8,572 bases of DNA, taken from positions 1-8,572 of the forward strand of contig CANRGW010000051.1 of assembly GCA_947630205.1 (NCBI GenBank). Reading direction: 5' to 3'. The notes beneath the pieces are model-generated. The model was not told where the DNA came from, did no database searches, and saw only the letters and a program-made list of their open reading frames with translations. Shown piece by piece: positions 1 to 6,378 of the stretch (position 1 is the stretch's first letter; the number at the start of each line of letters is the position of its first letter). Both the position numbers and the translations under genes were made by a program. This DNA is from an uncultured Bacilli bacterium (GTDB lineage Bacteria > Bacillota_I > Bacilli_A > RF39 > UBA660).

Positions 1-2
1 GT

Positions 3-740
3 ATTATATCTTTCGGAGATATGGCTTTTCTTGATTATAAAAGTAAAAAGAATAATCTTTACAAAGTATTAATTGTAAAAGAAAAAGATGAACCAGATGA
101 TTTTTTTAATTTAATAGATTTTATGAATAATTTAGGAAGAAGAATACCTTTTAATAGTTATAGATTAATTTCTACTAATTTTGAAACAGAAAAAGAATTA
201 AAAGAAAGAGAATACTCTAATAATTTAGAATTAGAAGTACAAATATATACAAAAGAAGAACTAGAAAATTTTCTTTCCCCTACTCTAAGACATAATTTTG
301 CTAAACGATATAGATTAATTTATGGAATGGATACTTTAAAAAAATATCAAAGTGATAATCTACTCTTTTTAGATTTAAAAAAAGATATTGATAATTTCCT
401 AATGCTTTTAGATAATACTTCATTAAAGGAAGAAGAATTTTTTCTTTTAAGTGATTTTTTACAAAATATTTTTAATCATTGCAAACTAAATAATTATGAT
501 ATTCCGAGTGATAAAATATTATTTTTTATTCGTTTATTAAATCCTAAGTTCTGTACTAATGATATTTTATTTATACTTCAAGGTTTATTGACCAAAAGAT
601 ATGATATTATAACTTCGATTTTTCCAAATCCGGAAAAGGAAATAAAAAATTTATTTTTAAGATTAAAAGAAAGTCTTTTAGAATTAGATGTTATTTTTTC
701 TAAAGAATTAAAATCTAAAGAACTTAAACTAACACCTTAA
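3..740 (+). CDS. Partial unknown protein, possibly a degenerate nucleotidyltransferase-fold protein (5' end outside window)
   Basis: I do not recognise a named family. The frame is open to the left edge, adding I-I-S-F-G-D before the Met at 21. The GGAG at 15-18 is only 2 bases from that ATG, too close for a normal ribosome site, so the gene probably starts upstream. The first visible residues (FGDMA, then DYKS, then hydrophobic YKVLIV) resemble the FGSxAxGDY...SDIDLLIV segment of minimal nucleotidyltransferases. A later LEVQIYTKEEL ... RLIYG stretch (residues about 71-102 from the Met) resembles the strand and LYG motif that follow in that fold. The catalytic SDxD acidic pair is not there (N-L-Y-K instead), so if the fold is right the protein is probably inactive. 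The rest is Leu/Lys/Asp-rich, likely helical, with no signal peptide. A terminator follows at 817-850. Firmicutes often have jag/khpB before mnmE; this is not Jag. The fold assignment is inference and weak. Confidence 0.6.
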   Translation: MISFGDMAFLDYKSKKNNLYKVLIVKEKDEPDDFFNLIDFMNNLGRRIPFNSYRLISTNFETEKELKEREYSNNLELEVQIYTKEELENFLSPTLRHNFAKRYRLIYGMDTLKKYQSDNLLFLDLKKDIDNFLMLLDNTSLKEEEFFLLSDFLQNIFNHCKLNNYDIPSDKILFFIRLLNPKFCTNDILFILQGLLTKRYDIITSIFPNPEKEIKNLFLRLKESLLELDVIFSKELKSKELKLTP

Positions 741-816
741 TTATAATTAAAACAGTTTAAGAAAAAATTAATAATTAAAGTTCATTGTAGTAAATTTTCA
801 AGTCCTTGATTAAGTG

Positions 817-850
817 AAACTATGTCCTTTTTAGACATAGTTTTATTTTT
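817..850 (+). terminator. Intrinsic terminator after the first gene
   Basis: A perfect 10-bp inverted repeat AAACTATGTC / GACATAGTTT (817-826 and 834-843) encloses a 7-base loop and is followed by a T-rich tail (844-850). It lies about 75 bases after the upstream stop codon. Its right arm also contains the -35 box of the mnmE promoter. Confidence 0.82.
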
Positions 851-860
851 GTGATATAAT
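832..860 (+). promoter_or_regulatory. mnmE promoter (extended -10)
   Basis: The -35 TAGACA (832-837) is separated by 17 bases from a perfect -10 TATAAT (855-860). TGA directly precedes the -10 (852-854), giving an extended -10. A start near 866-868 leaves a leader of only about 17 bases containing the GAGGG ribosome site (873-877), 6 bases before the ATG. The -35 sits in the 3' arm of the preceding terminator. Confidence 0.78.
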
Positions 861-883
861 CTTTCTCGAAATGAGGGATATCT

Positions 884-2239
884 ATGGAAGATACAATAGC
901 AAGTATAGCAACAACTTTAGGAGTTGGAGCCATTTCTATAATTAGAGTAAGTGGAAAAGATGCTATTTCTATAGTAAATAAAATTTTTAAAGGAAAAGAT
1001 TTAGAAAAAGTAGCAAGTCACACTATTAATTATGGATATATAGTTAGAGGCGATGAAATAATAGATGAAGTATTAGTAAATGTTATGAAATCTCCTAAAA
1101 CTTATACAAGAGAAGATGTTGTTGAAATAAATTGTCATGGAGGAATTAGTACAACAACTAAGGTTTTAGAATTATTATTTTTAAATGGTGCTAGAGCAGC
1201 CTTAGCCGGTGAATTTACCAAAAGAGCCTTTTTAAATGGACGAATTGATTTAATGCAAGCCGAAGCCGTTGCTGATTTAATTAATAGTGAAACGGAAAAA
1301 GAAAGAAAAATTGCTATTAATTCTTTAACGGGATATGGAAGTACTTTAATAAAAAACTTAAGAGAAAAACTAATAAATCTTATTTCTAATATAGAGGTTA
1401 ATATTGATTATCCCGAATATGAAGATATCTATGAAGTTACAGTTAATGATTTAAAACAAGAACTTACTAGTATTAAAACGAGTTTACAAGAAATAATTAA
1501 ACAATCAGAAGATGGAAAAATAATTCAAAATGGTATAAAGACTGTTATTATAGGTCGTCCAAATGTCGGAAAAAGTAGTTTATTAAATCAATTATTGGAA
1601 GTAGAAAAAGCCATTGTTACAGATATTCCTGGTACAACGCGAGATATTGTTGAAGGAAGTATTTTAATATCTGGAATTAAGTTAAATCTTATTGATACAG
1701 CAGGTATAAGAACAACTGATGATACAGTTGAAAAAATAGGCGTTTTAAAAAGTTTAAATAGTTTAGATGAAGCAGATTTAGTATTACTTCTTTTAAATAA
1801 TAATGAAAAGTTAACAAAAGAAGATTTAGAATTATTAGAAAAAGTTCAAGATAAAACAACAATTGTTGTAATTAATAAAAATGATTTGCCAGATAAAATT
1901 GATATTGCTAAAATTAAAAACTTACCTATTGTTTATATTAATACTTTAACGCCAACCGGTATTTTACCTTTAAAAGATAAAATTAAAGAATTATTTAACT
2001 TATCTAAATTAGAACAAAGTAATTATAATTATATAACTAATGCAAGACAACTTGCCAAAATAAAAGAATGTTTAAACCTTATTACAGATATAGAAGATGG
2101 TATAAAAAAAGAAATTGGTCTTGATATGTTAGAAATAGATTTAAAAACAATTTGGAATACTTTAGGAACGATAATTGGAGATGCTTATGAAGAAGAATTG
2201 CTTGATGAATTATTTAGTAAGTTTTGTGTTGGAAAATAA
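884..2239 (+). CDS. mnmE: tRNA modification GTPase MnmE (TrmE)
   Basis: GTPase that, with MnmG, forms the complex installing the (carboxymethyl)aminomethyl group at C5 of U34 in tRNAs reading split codon boxes; cytosolic. The 451 residues match the family length. The N-terminal formyl-THF-binding domain starts with the typical DTIASIATTLGVGAISIIR and includes INCHGG (83-87) and GEFTKRAFLNGRIDL (109-123). The G domain follows: G1 GRPNVGKS (224-231), G2 TTRD (251-254), G3 DTAG (271-274), G4 NKND (331-334). The protein ends in FCVGK (447-451), the C-terminal motif with the conserved Cys (commonly FCIGK). The GAGGG site at 873-877 supports this ATG. No terminator separates it from the next gene, so read-through into the small-gene cluster is likely. 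MnmG, its partner, is unusually not adjacent but 1.4 kb downstream. Confidence 0.98.
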   Translation: MEDTIASIATTLGVGAISIIRVSGKDAISIVNKIFKGKDLEKVASHTINYGYIVRGDEIIDEVLVNVMKSPKTYTREDVVEINCHGGISTTTKVLELLFLNGARAALAGEFTKRAFLNGRIDLMQAEAVADLINSETEKERKIAINSLTGYGSTLIKNLREKLINLISNIEVNIDYPEYEDIYEVTVNDLKQELTSIKTSLQEIIKQSEDGKIIQNGIKTVIIGRPNVGKSSLLNQLLEVEKAIVTDIPGTTRDIVEGSILISGIKLNLIDTAGIRTTDDTVEKIGVLKSLNSLDEADLVLLLLNNNEKLTKEDLELLEKVQDKTTIVVINKNDLPDKIDIAKIKNLPIVYINTLTPTGILPLKDKIKELFNLSKLEQSNYNYITNARQLAKIKECLNLITDIEDGIKKEIGLDMLEIDLKTIWNTLGTIIGDAYEEELLDELFSKFCVGK

Positions 2240-2244
2240 TAGAC

Positions 2245-2273
2245 TTTACTTATTTTAAAAGATTTGATATAAT
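2245..2273 (+). promoter_or_regulatory. Promoter of the three-gene unknown cluster
   Basis: -35 TTTACT (2245-2250), a 17-base spacer, and -10 TATAAT (2268-2273) preceded by TGA (2265-2267), the same extended -10 as mnmE. It begins 6 bases after the mnmE stop, with no hairpin in between, so it acts as an internal promoter. Confidence 0.68.
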
Positions 2274-2299
2274 TAAAAGACCTAAGGGGGCTACTTAAA

Positions 2300-2857
2300 A
2301 TGACTTATTTAGAAACGGCTATAAATATACTTATAGAACGTTGTTCTAGTTCGGCAAATATTAATAAAGAATATTTAATAGAGTCAATTACAAGATGTGA
2401 AGAGGAAGAAGAAAAAATTCCCCTTAAAATAGATATAAAAACAAAAAGGTGGAAACTTATAAAATTTTTAAAAGATGTGTTTATAACTTTTTCCCTTATA
2501 GAAATGTTAACTTTAGTTAATGTAAAAGATACAAAATTAGTAATAGGAAAAATAATAACAGATTTTCTTAAATATATGTTTTTTCATCTTTTGGAAAGAG
2601 ATCTTGAACAAGATATTGTAACTAATGAATTTTTACTTGAAGTTTATTATAATTTAAGGAAATTTTATGAAAATTACTTAGCCTATACTAATAATATATT
2701 AGATATTAATACGTTAGAAGAAAAAGTTGATACCCTTAATTTTCAACTTTTAGAACTTGCTTATAAATATGATAAACCTTTAGAAGTAGAACCTTTTAAT
2801 ATTCAAGAGAAAGTTTTAAAAGTAAAAGACTTTTTTAGGAGTAAGAAAAAATGTTAG
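2300..2857 (+). CDS. Hypothetical protein, first gene of the cluster between mnmE and mnmG
   Basis: 185 residues, not recognised. The ATG has a strong site AAGGGGG (2284-2290) 9 bases upstream. The N-terminal about 50 residues are polar, with an acidic run (E34-E38). A hydrophobic/amphipathic core at about 53-98 holds two segments (around FITFSLIEMLTLV and ITDFLKYMFFHLL). The C-terminal third is rich in Leu/Tyr/Glu/Lys, probably helical, and ends in a basic RSKKKC. The core contains charged residues, so it may be a buried helical hairpin or a membrane-associated segment rather than clear transmembrane helices. Residues 64-98 align without gaps to residues 50-84 of the protein at 3120-3527 (10 identities in 35), suggesting distant paralogy. 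It overlaps the next gene by 7 bases, implying translational coupling. Codon use is like the neighbours, with no sign of recent transfer. No function is proposed. Confidence 0.8.
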   Translation: MTYLETAINILIERCSSSANINKEYLIESITRCEEEEEKIPLKIDIKTKRWKLIKFLKDVFITFSLIEMLTLVNVKDTKLVIGKIITDFLKYMFFHLLERDLEQDIVTNEFLLEVYYNLRKFYENYLAYTNNILDINTLEEKVDTLNFQLLELAYKYDKPLEVEPFNIQEKVLKVKDFFRSKKKC

Positions 2858-3102
2858 AAATTAAAGATGAAGTAACTTTAAATAATGGTAAAAAGTATTT
2901 TGTTAGTAGTAAAACAGAATATAAGAAAAAAGTTTACTATTTGTTAACAGAACTTGGTAATCTTCATAATATAATGATTTGTGTGGAAACAGAAAGAAAA
3001 ACGTTAAAAGAAGTAACAGATAAAGACTTAATATCAAAATTATCACTTAATTTTACCAAAGCATCATTAGAATTAATTCAAGATGATTTAGAAGATTTAT
3101 AA
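2851..3102 (+). CDS. Small hypothetical protein, probably beta-rich
   Basis: 83 residues, not recognised. AGGAG at 2837-2841 lies 9 bases before the ATG, and the start codon overlaps the previous stop (ATGTTAG). The first half alternates hydrophobic and polar residues (VTLNNGKKYFV, KVYYLLTEL, IMICVE), as expected of a small barrel or sheet built around a 'gkkYfv ... kvYyLl' pattern. The tail is helical and acidic (ELIQDDLEDL). The pattern is loosely like short DUF1292-type Firmicutes proteins, but I cannot confirm membership. No signal peptide or membrane segment. It lies between two proteins that resemble each other, so the three may act together; that is inference. Confidence 0.75.
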   Translation: MLEIKDEVTLNNGKKYFVSSKTEYKKKVYYLLTELGNLHNIMICVETERKTLKEVTDKDLISKLSLNFTKASLELIQDDLEDL

Positions 3103-3119
3103 TAAGAAAGGAGAAAGAT

Positions 3120-3527
3120 ATGGAAAGACAAGAAGAATTAGAAAAAGAATTTAGTATTGTAAATGTTAAAAAGCATCAAGAAATGCCTAATCTTTTAGAG
3201 AATATGTCTAGTCAATGGGAAACTATTATTAAAGCCTTTCGGTTTGGAAAACTTGGAATAATAATTTTTTCTTTGATAATTTGTTTACAAATGCCTGGAA
3301 ATACTTCTTTTAAAAGTAAACTTGCCATTGTTCTTTTAAAAATAATTCAATATATCTTTTTTAGAGTTTTAGGAGTTAAAATCAAATCATCAGAATATGC
3401 TCTTAAACTTATAGAAACTTTCTATTATAAAACCGAAAGAATATGTGATGATACTTTAAATAAAATGAATTTAAAAGTTAAGGAAGAAGCAATTTTAGAT
3501 AATTTAAGAAAGAAATTAATAATGTAG
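3120..3527 (+). CDS. Hypothetical protein with a hydrophobic helical hairpin, third gene of the cluster
   Basis: 135 residues, not recognised. AAAGGAG at 3107-3113 is 6 bases before the ATG, one of the best ribosome sites in the window. The polar N-terminus (1-40) is followed by two hydrophobic stretches, about 44-59 (KLGIIIFSLIICLQMP) and 68-86 (KLAIVLLKIIQYIFFRVLG), then a charged helical C-terminus. The first stretch is hydrophobic enough for a membrane or interfacial helix. The hairpin aligns without gaps to the core of the protein at 2300-2857, sharing FSLI, a central Lys, and Y-x-F-F-x-x-L. There is no N-terminal signal sequence. It is the last gene of its unit; a terminator follows at once, and mnmG then has its own promoter. 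No function is proposed. Confidence 0.77.
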   Translation: MERQEELEKEFSIVNVKKHQEMPNLLENMSSQWETIIKAFRFGKLGIIIFSLIICLQMPGNTSFKSKLAIVLLKIIQYIFFRVLGVKIKSSEYALKLIETFYYKTERICDDTLNKMNLKVKEEAILDNLRKKLIM

Positions 3528-3560
3528 AGAAAGATTTAAAAAAGTCTTTCTTTTTTCTTT
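3528..3560 (+). terminator. Intrinsic terminator of the unknown cluster
   Basis: AGAAAGA (3528-3534) pairs with TCTTTCT (3545-3551). The stem can extend by three A-T pairs past a bulged G, and it runs straight into a T-rich tract (3551-3560). It begins one base after the stop codon of the upstream gene. Confidence 0.72.
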
Positions 3561-3571
3561 TGAGGTTTTTA

Positions 3572-3600
3572 TTTACAGAAAAAAAAATTAGGTGTATAAT
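3572..3600 (+). promoter_or_regulatory. mnmG-rsmG promoter
   Basis: -35 TTTACA (3572-3577), exactly 17 bases, and a perfect -10 TATAAT (3595-3600). It lies between the preceding terminator and mnmG, so mnmG-rsmG is a separate unit from mnmE. The spacer holds a long A run (3579-3587). Confidence 0.8.
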
Positions 3601-3627
3601 CTCTAATATTGAAGTTGAGGTGATAGA

Positions 3628-5484
3628 ATGGAATATGATGCTATTGTAGTTGGAGGAGGTCATGCTGGATGTGAAGCAAGTCTTGCTCTTGCTAGATTAA
3701 AACATAAGACTTTATTAGTAACGGGAAATATTAAAAATATTGCTGATATGCCATGTAATCCAAGTATTGGAGGACCAGCAAAAGGTGTTCTAGTTCGCGA
3801 AATTGATGCTTTAGGTGGAGAAATGGGTATTAATACTGATAAAAGTCATATTCAACTAAAAATGTTAAATACTAAAAAAGGTCCTGCTGTTCAGGCTTTA
3901 AGAGCCCAAGCTGATAAAATCACTTATCCTAAAGAAATGTTAAAAACTTTACAAAGTACAAAAAATTTGGAAATAAAAGAAGCAATCGTTGATGATTTAC
4001 TTGTTAAAGATAATAAAGTTTATGGAGTTAAGTTAGAGTCCGGAGAAGAAATATTAAGTAAGGTAGTCGTTTTAACAACCGGTACCTATTTAAAAGCCGA
4101 TATTTTAGTAGGTTCAAAAAGAACGCCAGGTGGCCCTCATGGCGAAAAGGAAGCCAAGAACTTAAGTGATAATTTAAGAAAATTAGGTCTTACTATTCAA
4201 AGATTAAAAACTGGAACCCCTCAACGAATTAAACGGGATACCATTGATTTTTCGGTTTTAGAAAGAGAAGATGGTGATAATGTTTTAAGAACTTTTTCTT
4301 ATGATACTATTCCCCTTTATCAAATTTCCTCACAAGTACCATGTTATTTAACGTATACAAATGAAGAAACTCATAAAATTATTCGGGATAATTTAAATAA
4401 ATCAAGTATGTATGGTGGCTATGTAAGAGGAATTGGTCCTAGATATTGTCCATCTATTGAAGATAAAGTTGTTAAATTTAAAGATAAAGAACGGCATCAA
4501 TTATTTCTTGAACCTGAAAGTCTTTATTATGATGACATCTATTTGCAAGGTTTTTCTACTAGTATGCCTCATGATATTCAAGAAAAAATGGTTCATAGTT
4601 TAAAAGGTTTAGAACATGCTGAAATATTAAAATATGCTTATGCTATTGAATATGATGCAATTGATCCTTTAGAAATGCAAGCAAGTTTGGAGAATAAAAA
4701 AATTGCTAATTTATTTACAGCCGGACAAATAAATGGTACAAGTGGATATGAAGAAGCCGCGGCTCAAGGTTTAATGGCTGGCATTAATGCTAGTTTAAAA
4801 CTTCGAGGACTTGATCCTTTAATTTTAAAAAGAGATGAAGCCTATATTGGCGTTTTAATTGATGACTTAGTCACGAAAGGTACGAAAGAACCATACCGTA
4901 TGTTAACATCAAGGGCTGAATACCGTCTTCTTCTTCGTCATGATAATGCTGACATAAGATTAAGAGAATATGGACATCAAGTTGGTTTAATTGATGAAAA
5001 AAGATATCAAAAATTTCAAAACAAATTAAAACAAATAGAAGAATTAAAAGAATATTTAAAAGAAAAAAAGATTTTACCTAGTGATAAAGTTATTATAGAA
5101 GAATTACAAACAACCCCTATTCTTGATGGTTTAACTTTATATGAATTTTTAAAAAGACCAGAAGTTACTCTTACCAAATTAGTTTCTTTCGGAAAAGTTC
5201 CTAATAGTTATCCAAAAGAAGTTTTAGAACAAGTAGAAATATTTGTAAAATATGAAGGATATATAAAAAAAGCCTTAAAAGAGGCTTCTAAATTAAAAGA
5301 ATTAGAAAGTATTAAAATACCTGATATCGATTATCAAGAAGTTCCTAATTTAGCCAGTGAAGCAAGACAAAAATTATTAGCAATAAAACCTTTAACTCTT
5401 GGTCAAGCATCAAGAATAAGTGGTGTTAATCCAAGTGATATTGCTGTTTTAAATATTTATTTAAAGAGGTTAAAACATGACTAA
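3628..5484 (+). CDS. mnmG: tRNA uridine-5-carboxymethylaminomethyl modification enzyme MnmG (GidA)
   Basis: FAD- and NADH-dependent partner of MnmE in U34 modification of tRNA; cytosolic. The 618 residues are normal for the family. The FAD-binding GGGHAGCEA is at 9-17. The two conserved functional cysteines are C43 in MPCNPSIGGPAKG and C274 in RYCPSIEDK. Other signatures are RLKTGTPQR (192-200), AGQINGTSGYEEAAAQG (365-381) and the tRNA-interacting block EPYRMLTSRAEYRLLLRHDNADIRL (about 421-445). The ribosome site GAGGTGAT (3617-3624) is an 8-base match to the anti-Shine-Dalgarno sequence, 7 bases (counted from GAGG) before the ATG. The stop overlaps the rsmG start by 8 bases. All key residues are present, so it should be fully functional with the mnmE product. 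Confidence 0.99.
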   Translation: MEYDAIVVGGGHAGCEASLALARLKHKTLLVTGNIKNIADMPCNPSIGGPAKGVLVREIDALGGEMGINTDKSHIQLKMLNTKKGPAVQALRAQADKITYPKEMLKTLQSTKNLEIKEAIVDDLLVKDNKVYGVKLESGEEILSKVVVLTTGTYLKADILVGSKRTPGGPHGEKEAKNLSDNLRKLGLTIQRLKTGTPQRIKRDTIDFSVLEREDGDNVLRTFSYDTIPLYQISSQVPCYLTYTNEETHKIIRDNLNKSSMYGGYVRGIGPRYCPSIEDKVVKFKDKERHQLFLEPESLYYDDIYLQGFSTSMPHDIQEKMVHSLKGLEHAEILKYAYAIEYDAIDPLEMQASLENKKIANLFTAGQINGTSGYEEAAAQGLMAGINASLKLRGLDPLILKRDEAYIGVLIDDLVTKGTKEPYRMLTSRAEYRLLLRHDNADIRLREYGHQVGLIDEKRYQKFQNKLKQIEELKEYLKEKKILPSDKVIIEELQTTPILDGLTLYEFLKRPEVTLTKLVSFGKVPNSYPKEVLEQVEIFVKYEGYIKKALKEASKLKELESIKIPDIDYQEVPNLASEARQKLLAIKPLTLGQASRISGVNPSDIAVLNIYLKRLKHD

Positions 5485-6190
5485 AGAGGAATTTTTAGAA
5501 GAACTACAAAAGATAAATATTTCTTTAACAAAAAAACAAGAAGAGCAATTAGAACAATTTTATAATTTACTTATTATTTGGAATGAAAAAATAAATTTAA
5601 CAACTATAACCAAAAAAGAAGAAGTTTATTTAAAACATTTTTTTGATAGTTTGACTTTAATAAAAGGTTTTGATTTAACCAAAAAAGTAAAAGTTTTAGA
5701 TGTTGGAACAGGTGCAGGTTTTCCCGGAATTGTTTTAAAAATAGTATTTCCCGAATTAGAAATAACCCTTTTAGATGCTCTTAATAAAAGAGTAAATTAT
5801 TTAAAGGAAGTAATAAAAGAGTTAGATTTAAAAGGAATAGATACTAAATGTATCCGCGTAGAAGATTATGCTAAAGTAACAAGAGAAGAATATGATTTAG
5901 TTGTAGGAAGAGCTGTTGCTCATTTAGGAATTTTAGTTGAAACTTGTCTTCCCCTTGTGAAAGTAAATGGCTATTTTATTGCTATGAAAAGTAATGTTCA
6001 AGAAGAAATAAAAGAAGCCAAAAAAATAATTTTAGACGTAAACGCTTCTTTAGAAGAATTAATAGAATTTAATTTACCAAAAGAAAATAGTTTAAGAACT
6101 TTAGTTAAAATTAAAAAAACTTCCTCTACTCCTTCTAAATATCCAAGAAGATATGAAGTTATAAAAAAACAATATAAGAAAAATAAATAA
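5477..6190 (+). CDS. rsmG: 16S rRNA (guanine-N7) methyltransferase RsmG (GidB)
   Basis: SAM-dependent enzyme making m7G at position 527 (E. coli numbering) of 16S rRNA, in the decoding-site loop. 237 residues, as usual. Family marks are WNEKINLTTIT (35-45), LKHFFDSL (52-59), SAM motif I VLDVGTGAGFPG (73-84), acidic LLDALNKR (98-105), VVGRAVA (142-148) and the C-terminal KYPRR (221-225). The start overlaps the mnmG stop (ATGACTAA) with AGAGG at 5465-5469, so the two are translationally coupled and share the promoter at 3572-3600. A terminator follows at 6223-6259. Within the SAM motif region two TTTCCCG stretches resemble half-sites of the Noc binding sequence (see findings), though conserved Phe-Pro codons explain most of this. 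Confidence 0.98.
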   Translation: MTKEEFLEELQKINISLTKKQEEQLEQFYNLLIIWNEKINLTTITKKEEVYLKHFFDSLTLIKGFDLTKKVKVLDVGTGAGFPGIVLKIVFPELEITLLDALNKRVNYLKEVIKELDLKGIDTKCIRVEDYAKVTREEYDLVVGRAVAHLGILVETCLPLVKVNGYFIAMKSNVQEEIKEAKKIILDVNASLEELIEFNLPKENSLRTLVKIKKTSSTPSKYPRRYEVIKKQYKKNK

Positions 6191-6222
6191 ATTAATTCTT
6201 TTTTAGTAAAGATAAATATAAT

Positions 6223-6259
6223 AATATTATGTTTCTATTAGCATAATATTTTTTTCTTT
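6223..6259 (+). terminator. Intrinsic terminator after rsmG
   Basis: The 9-bp inverted repeat AATATTATG / CATAATATT (6223-6231 and 6242-6250) has a 10-base loop and leads into a T-rich tract (6249-6259). The stem is AT-rich, as expected in this genome. It separates mnmG-rsmG from noc. Confidence 0.75.
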
Positions 6260-6296
6260 AATTCTTTTGGGAAATGTTTAAAAAAAAGAAAAATAG

Positions 6297-6323
6297 CAAA
6301 AAAAGATTGTCAAAAAAAAGATT
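6297..6323 (+). repeat. Direct repeat of an A-tract motif across the noc promoter
   Basis: CAAAAAAAGATT (6297-6308) is repeated as CAAAAAAAAGATT (6311-6323), one extra A in the second copy and about one and a half helical turns apart. The copies flank and overlap the proposed -35 box TTGTCA. With further A-runs at 6280-6287 and 6289-6293 this makes an A-tract cluster that could bend DNA, stimulate the promoter (UP-element style) or be an operator. Confidence 0.55.
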
Positions 6324-6333
6324 TTGAGATAAT
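6307..6333 (+). promoter_or_regulatory. noc promoter
   Basis: TTGTCA (6307-6312) is a 5-of-6 match to the -35 consensus. The likely -10 is GATAAT (6328-6333), preceded by TGA (6325-6327) as in the other promoters here, but with a short 15-base spacer. TAATAT at 6330-6335 would give a 17-base spacer instead. Either way transcription should begin near 6340, leaving a leader of about 40 bases before the ATG at 6379. Confidence 0.6.
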
Positions 6334-6368
6334 ATATTACTATAGGGTAACTTGGTAAAAAGAAAGAA

Positions 6369-6373
6369 GAGGG
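6369..6373 (+). promoter_or_regulatory. Ribosome binding site deciding the noc start
   Basis: GAGGG lies 5 bases before ATG 6379. The alternative in-frame TTG at 6352 has only AGGG (6344-6347), 4 bases away and at the very 5' end of the predicted transcript. It would add nine basic residues (VKRKKRDC type) that do not match the family N-terminus. The ATG is preferred. Confidence 0.62.
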
Positions 6374-6378
6374 ATTGT

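Noticed and set aside
2344..2355. Twelve-base repeat TTCTAGTTCGGC shared with 7266-7277
   Set aside because: Both copies encode Ser-Ser-Ala-type runs in unrelated proteins; too short and isolated to be a meaningful repeat.
3478..3663. Minus-strand open frame of 61 codons across the end of the small-gene cluster and the mnmG start
   Set aside because: It covers a terminator, a promoter and the coding start of mnmG; its composition is that of an antisense shadow and it has no ribosome site.
4755..4764. Palindrome AGCCGCGGCT in mnmG
   Set aside because: Encodes the conserved Glu-Ala-Ala-Ala-Gln of MnmG; three consecutive Ala codons explain the GC-rich symmetry.
5208..5216. DnaA-box-like TTATCCAAA in mnmG
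   Set aside because: A single imperfect box inside a coding region with no cluster or AT-rich unwinding element linked to it; not evidence of an origin.
6217..6222. TATAAT just after rsmG
   Set aside because: Lies in AT-rich DNA against the terminator stem, has no convincing -35 and would start a transcript inside the hairpin.
6352..6378. TTG start for noc adding nine residues
   Set aside because: Weak ribosome site very near the predicted transcript start, and the added basic residues do not resemble the family N-terminus; ATG 6379 has GAGGG at good spacing.
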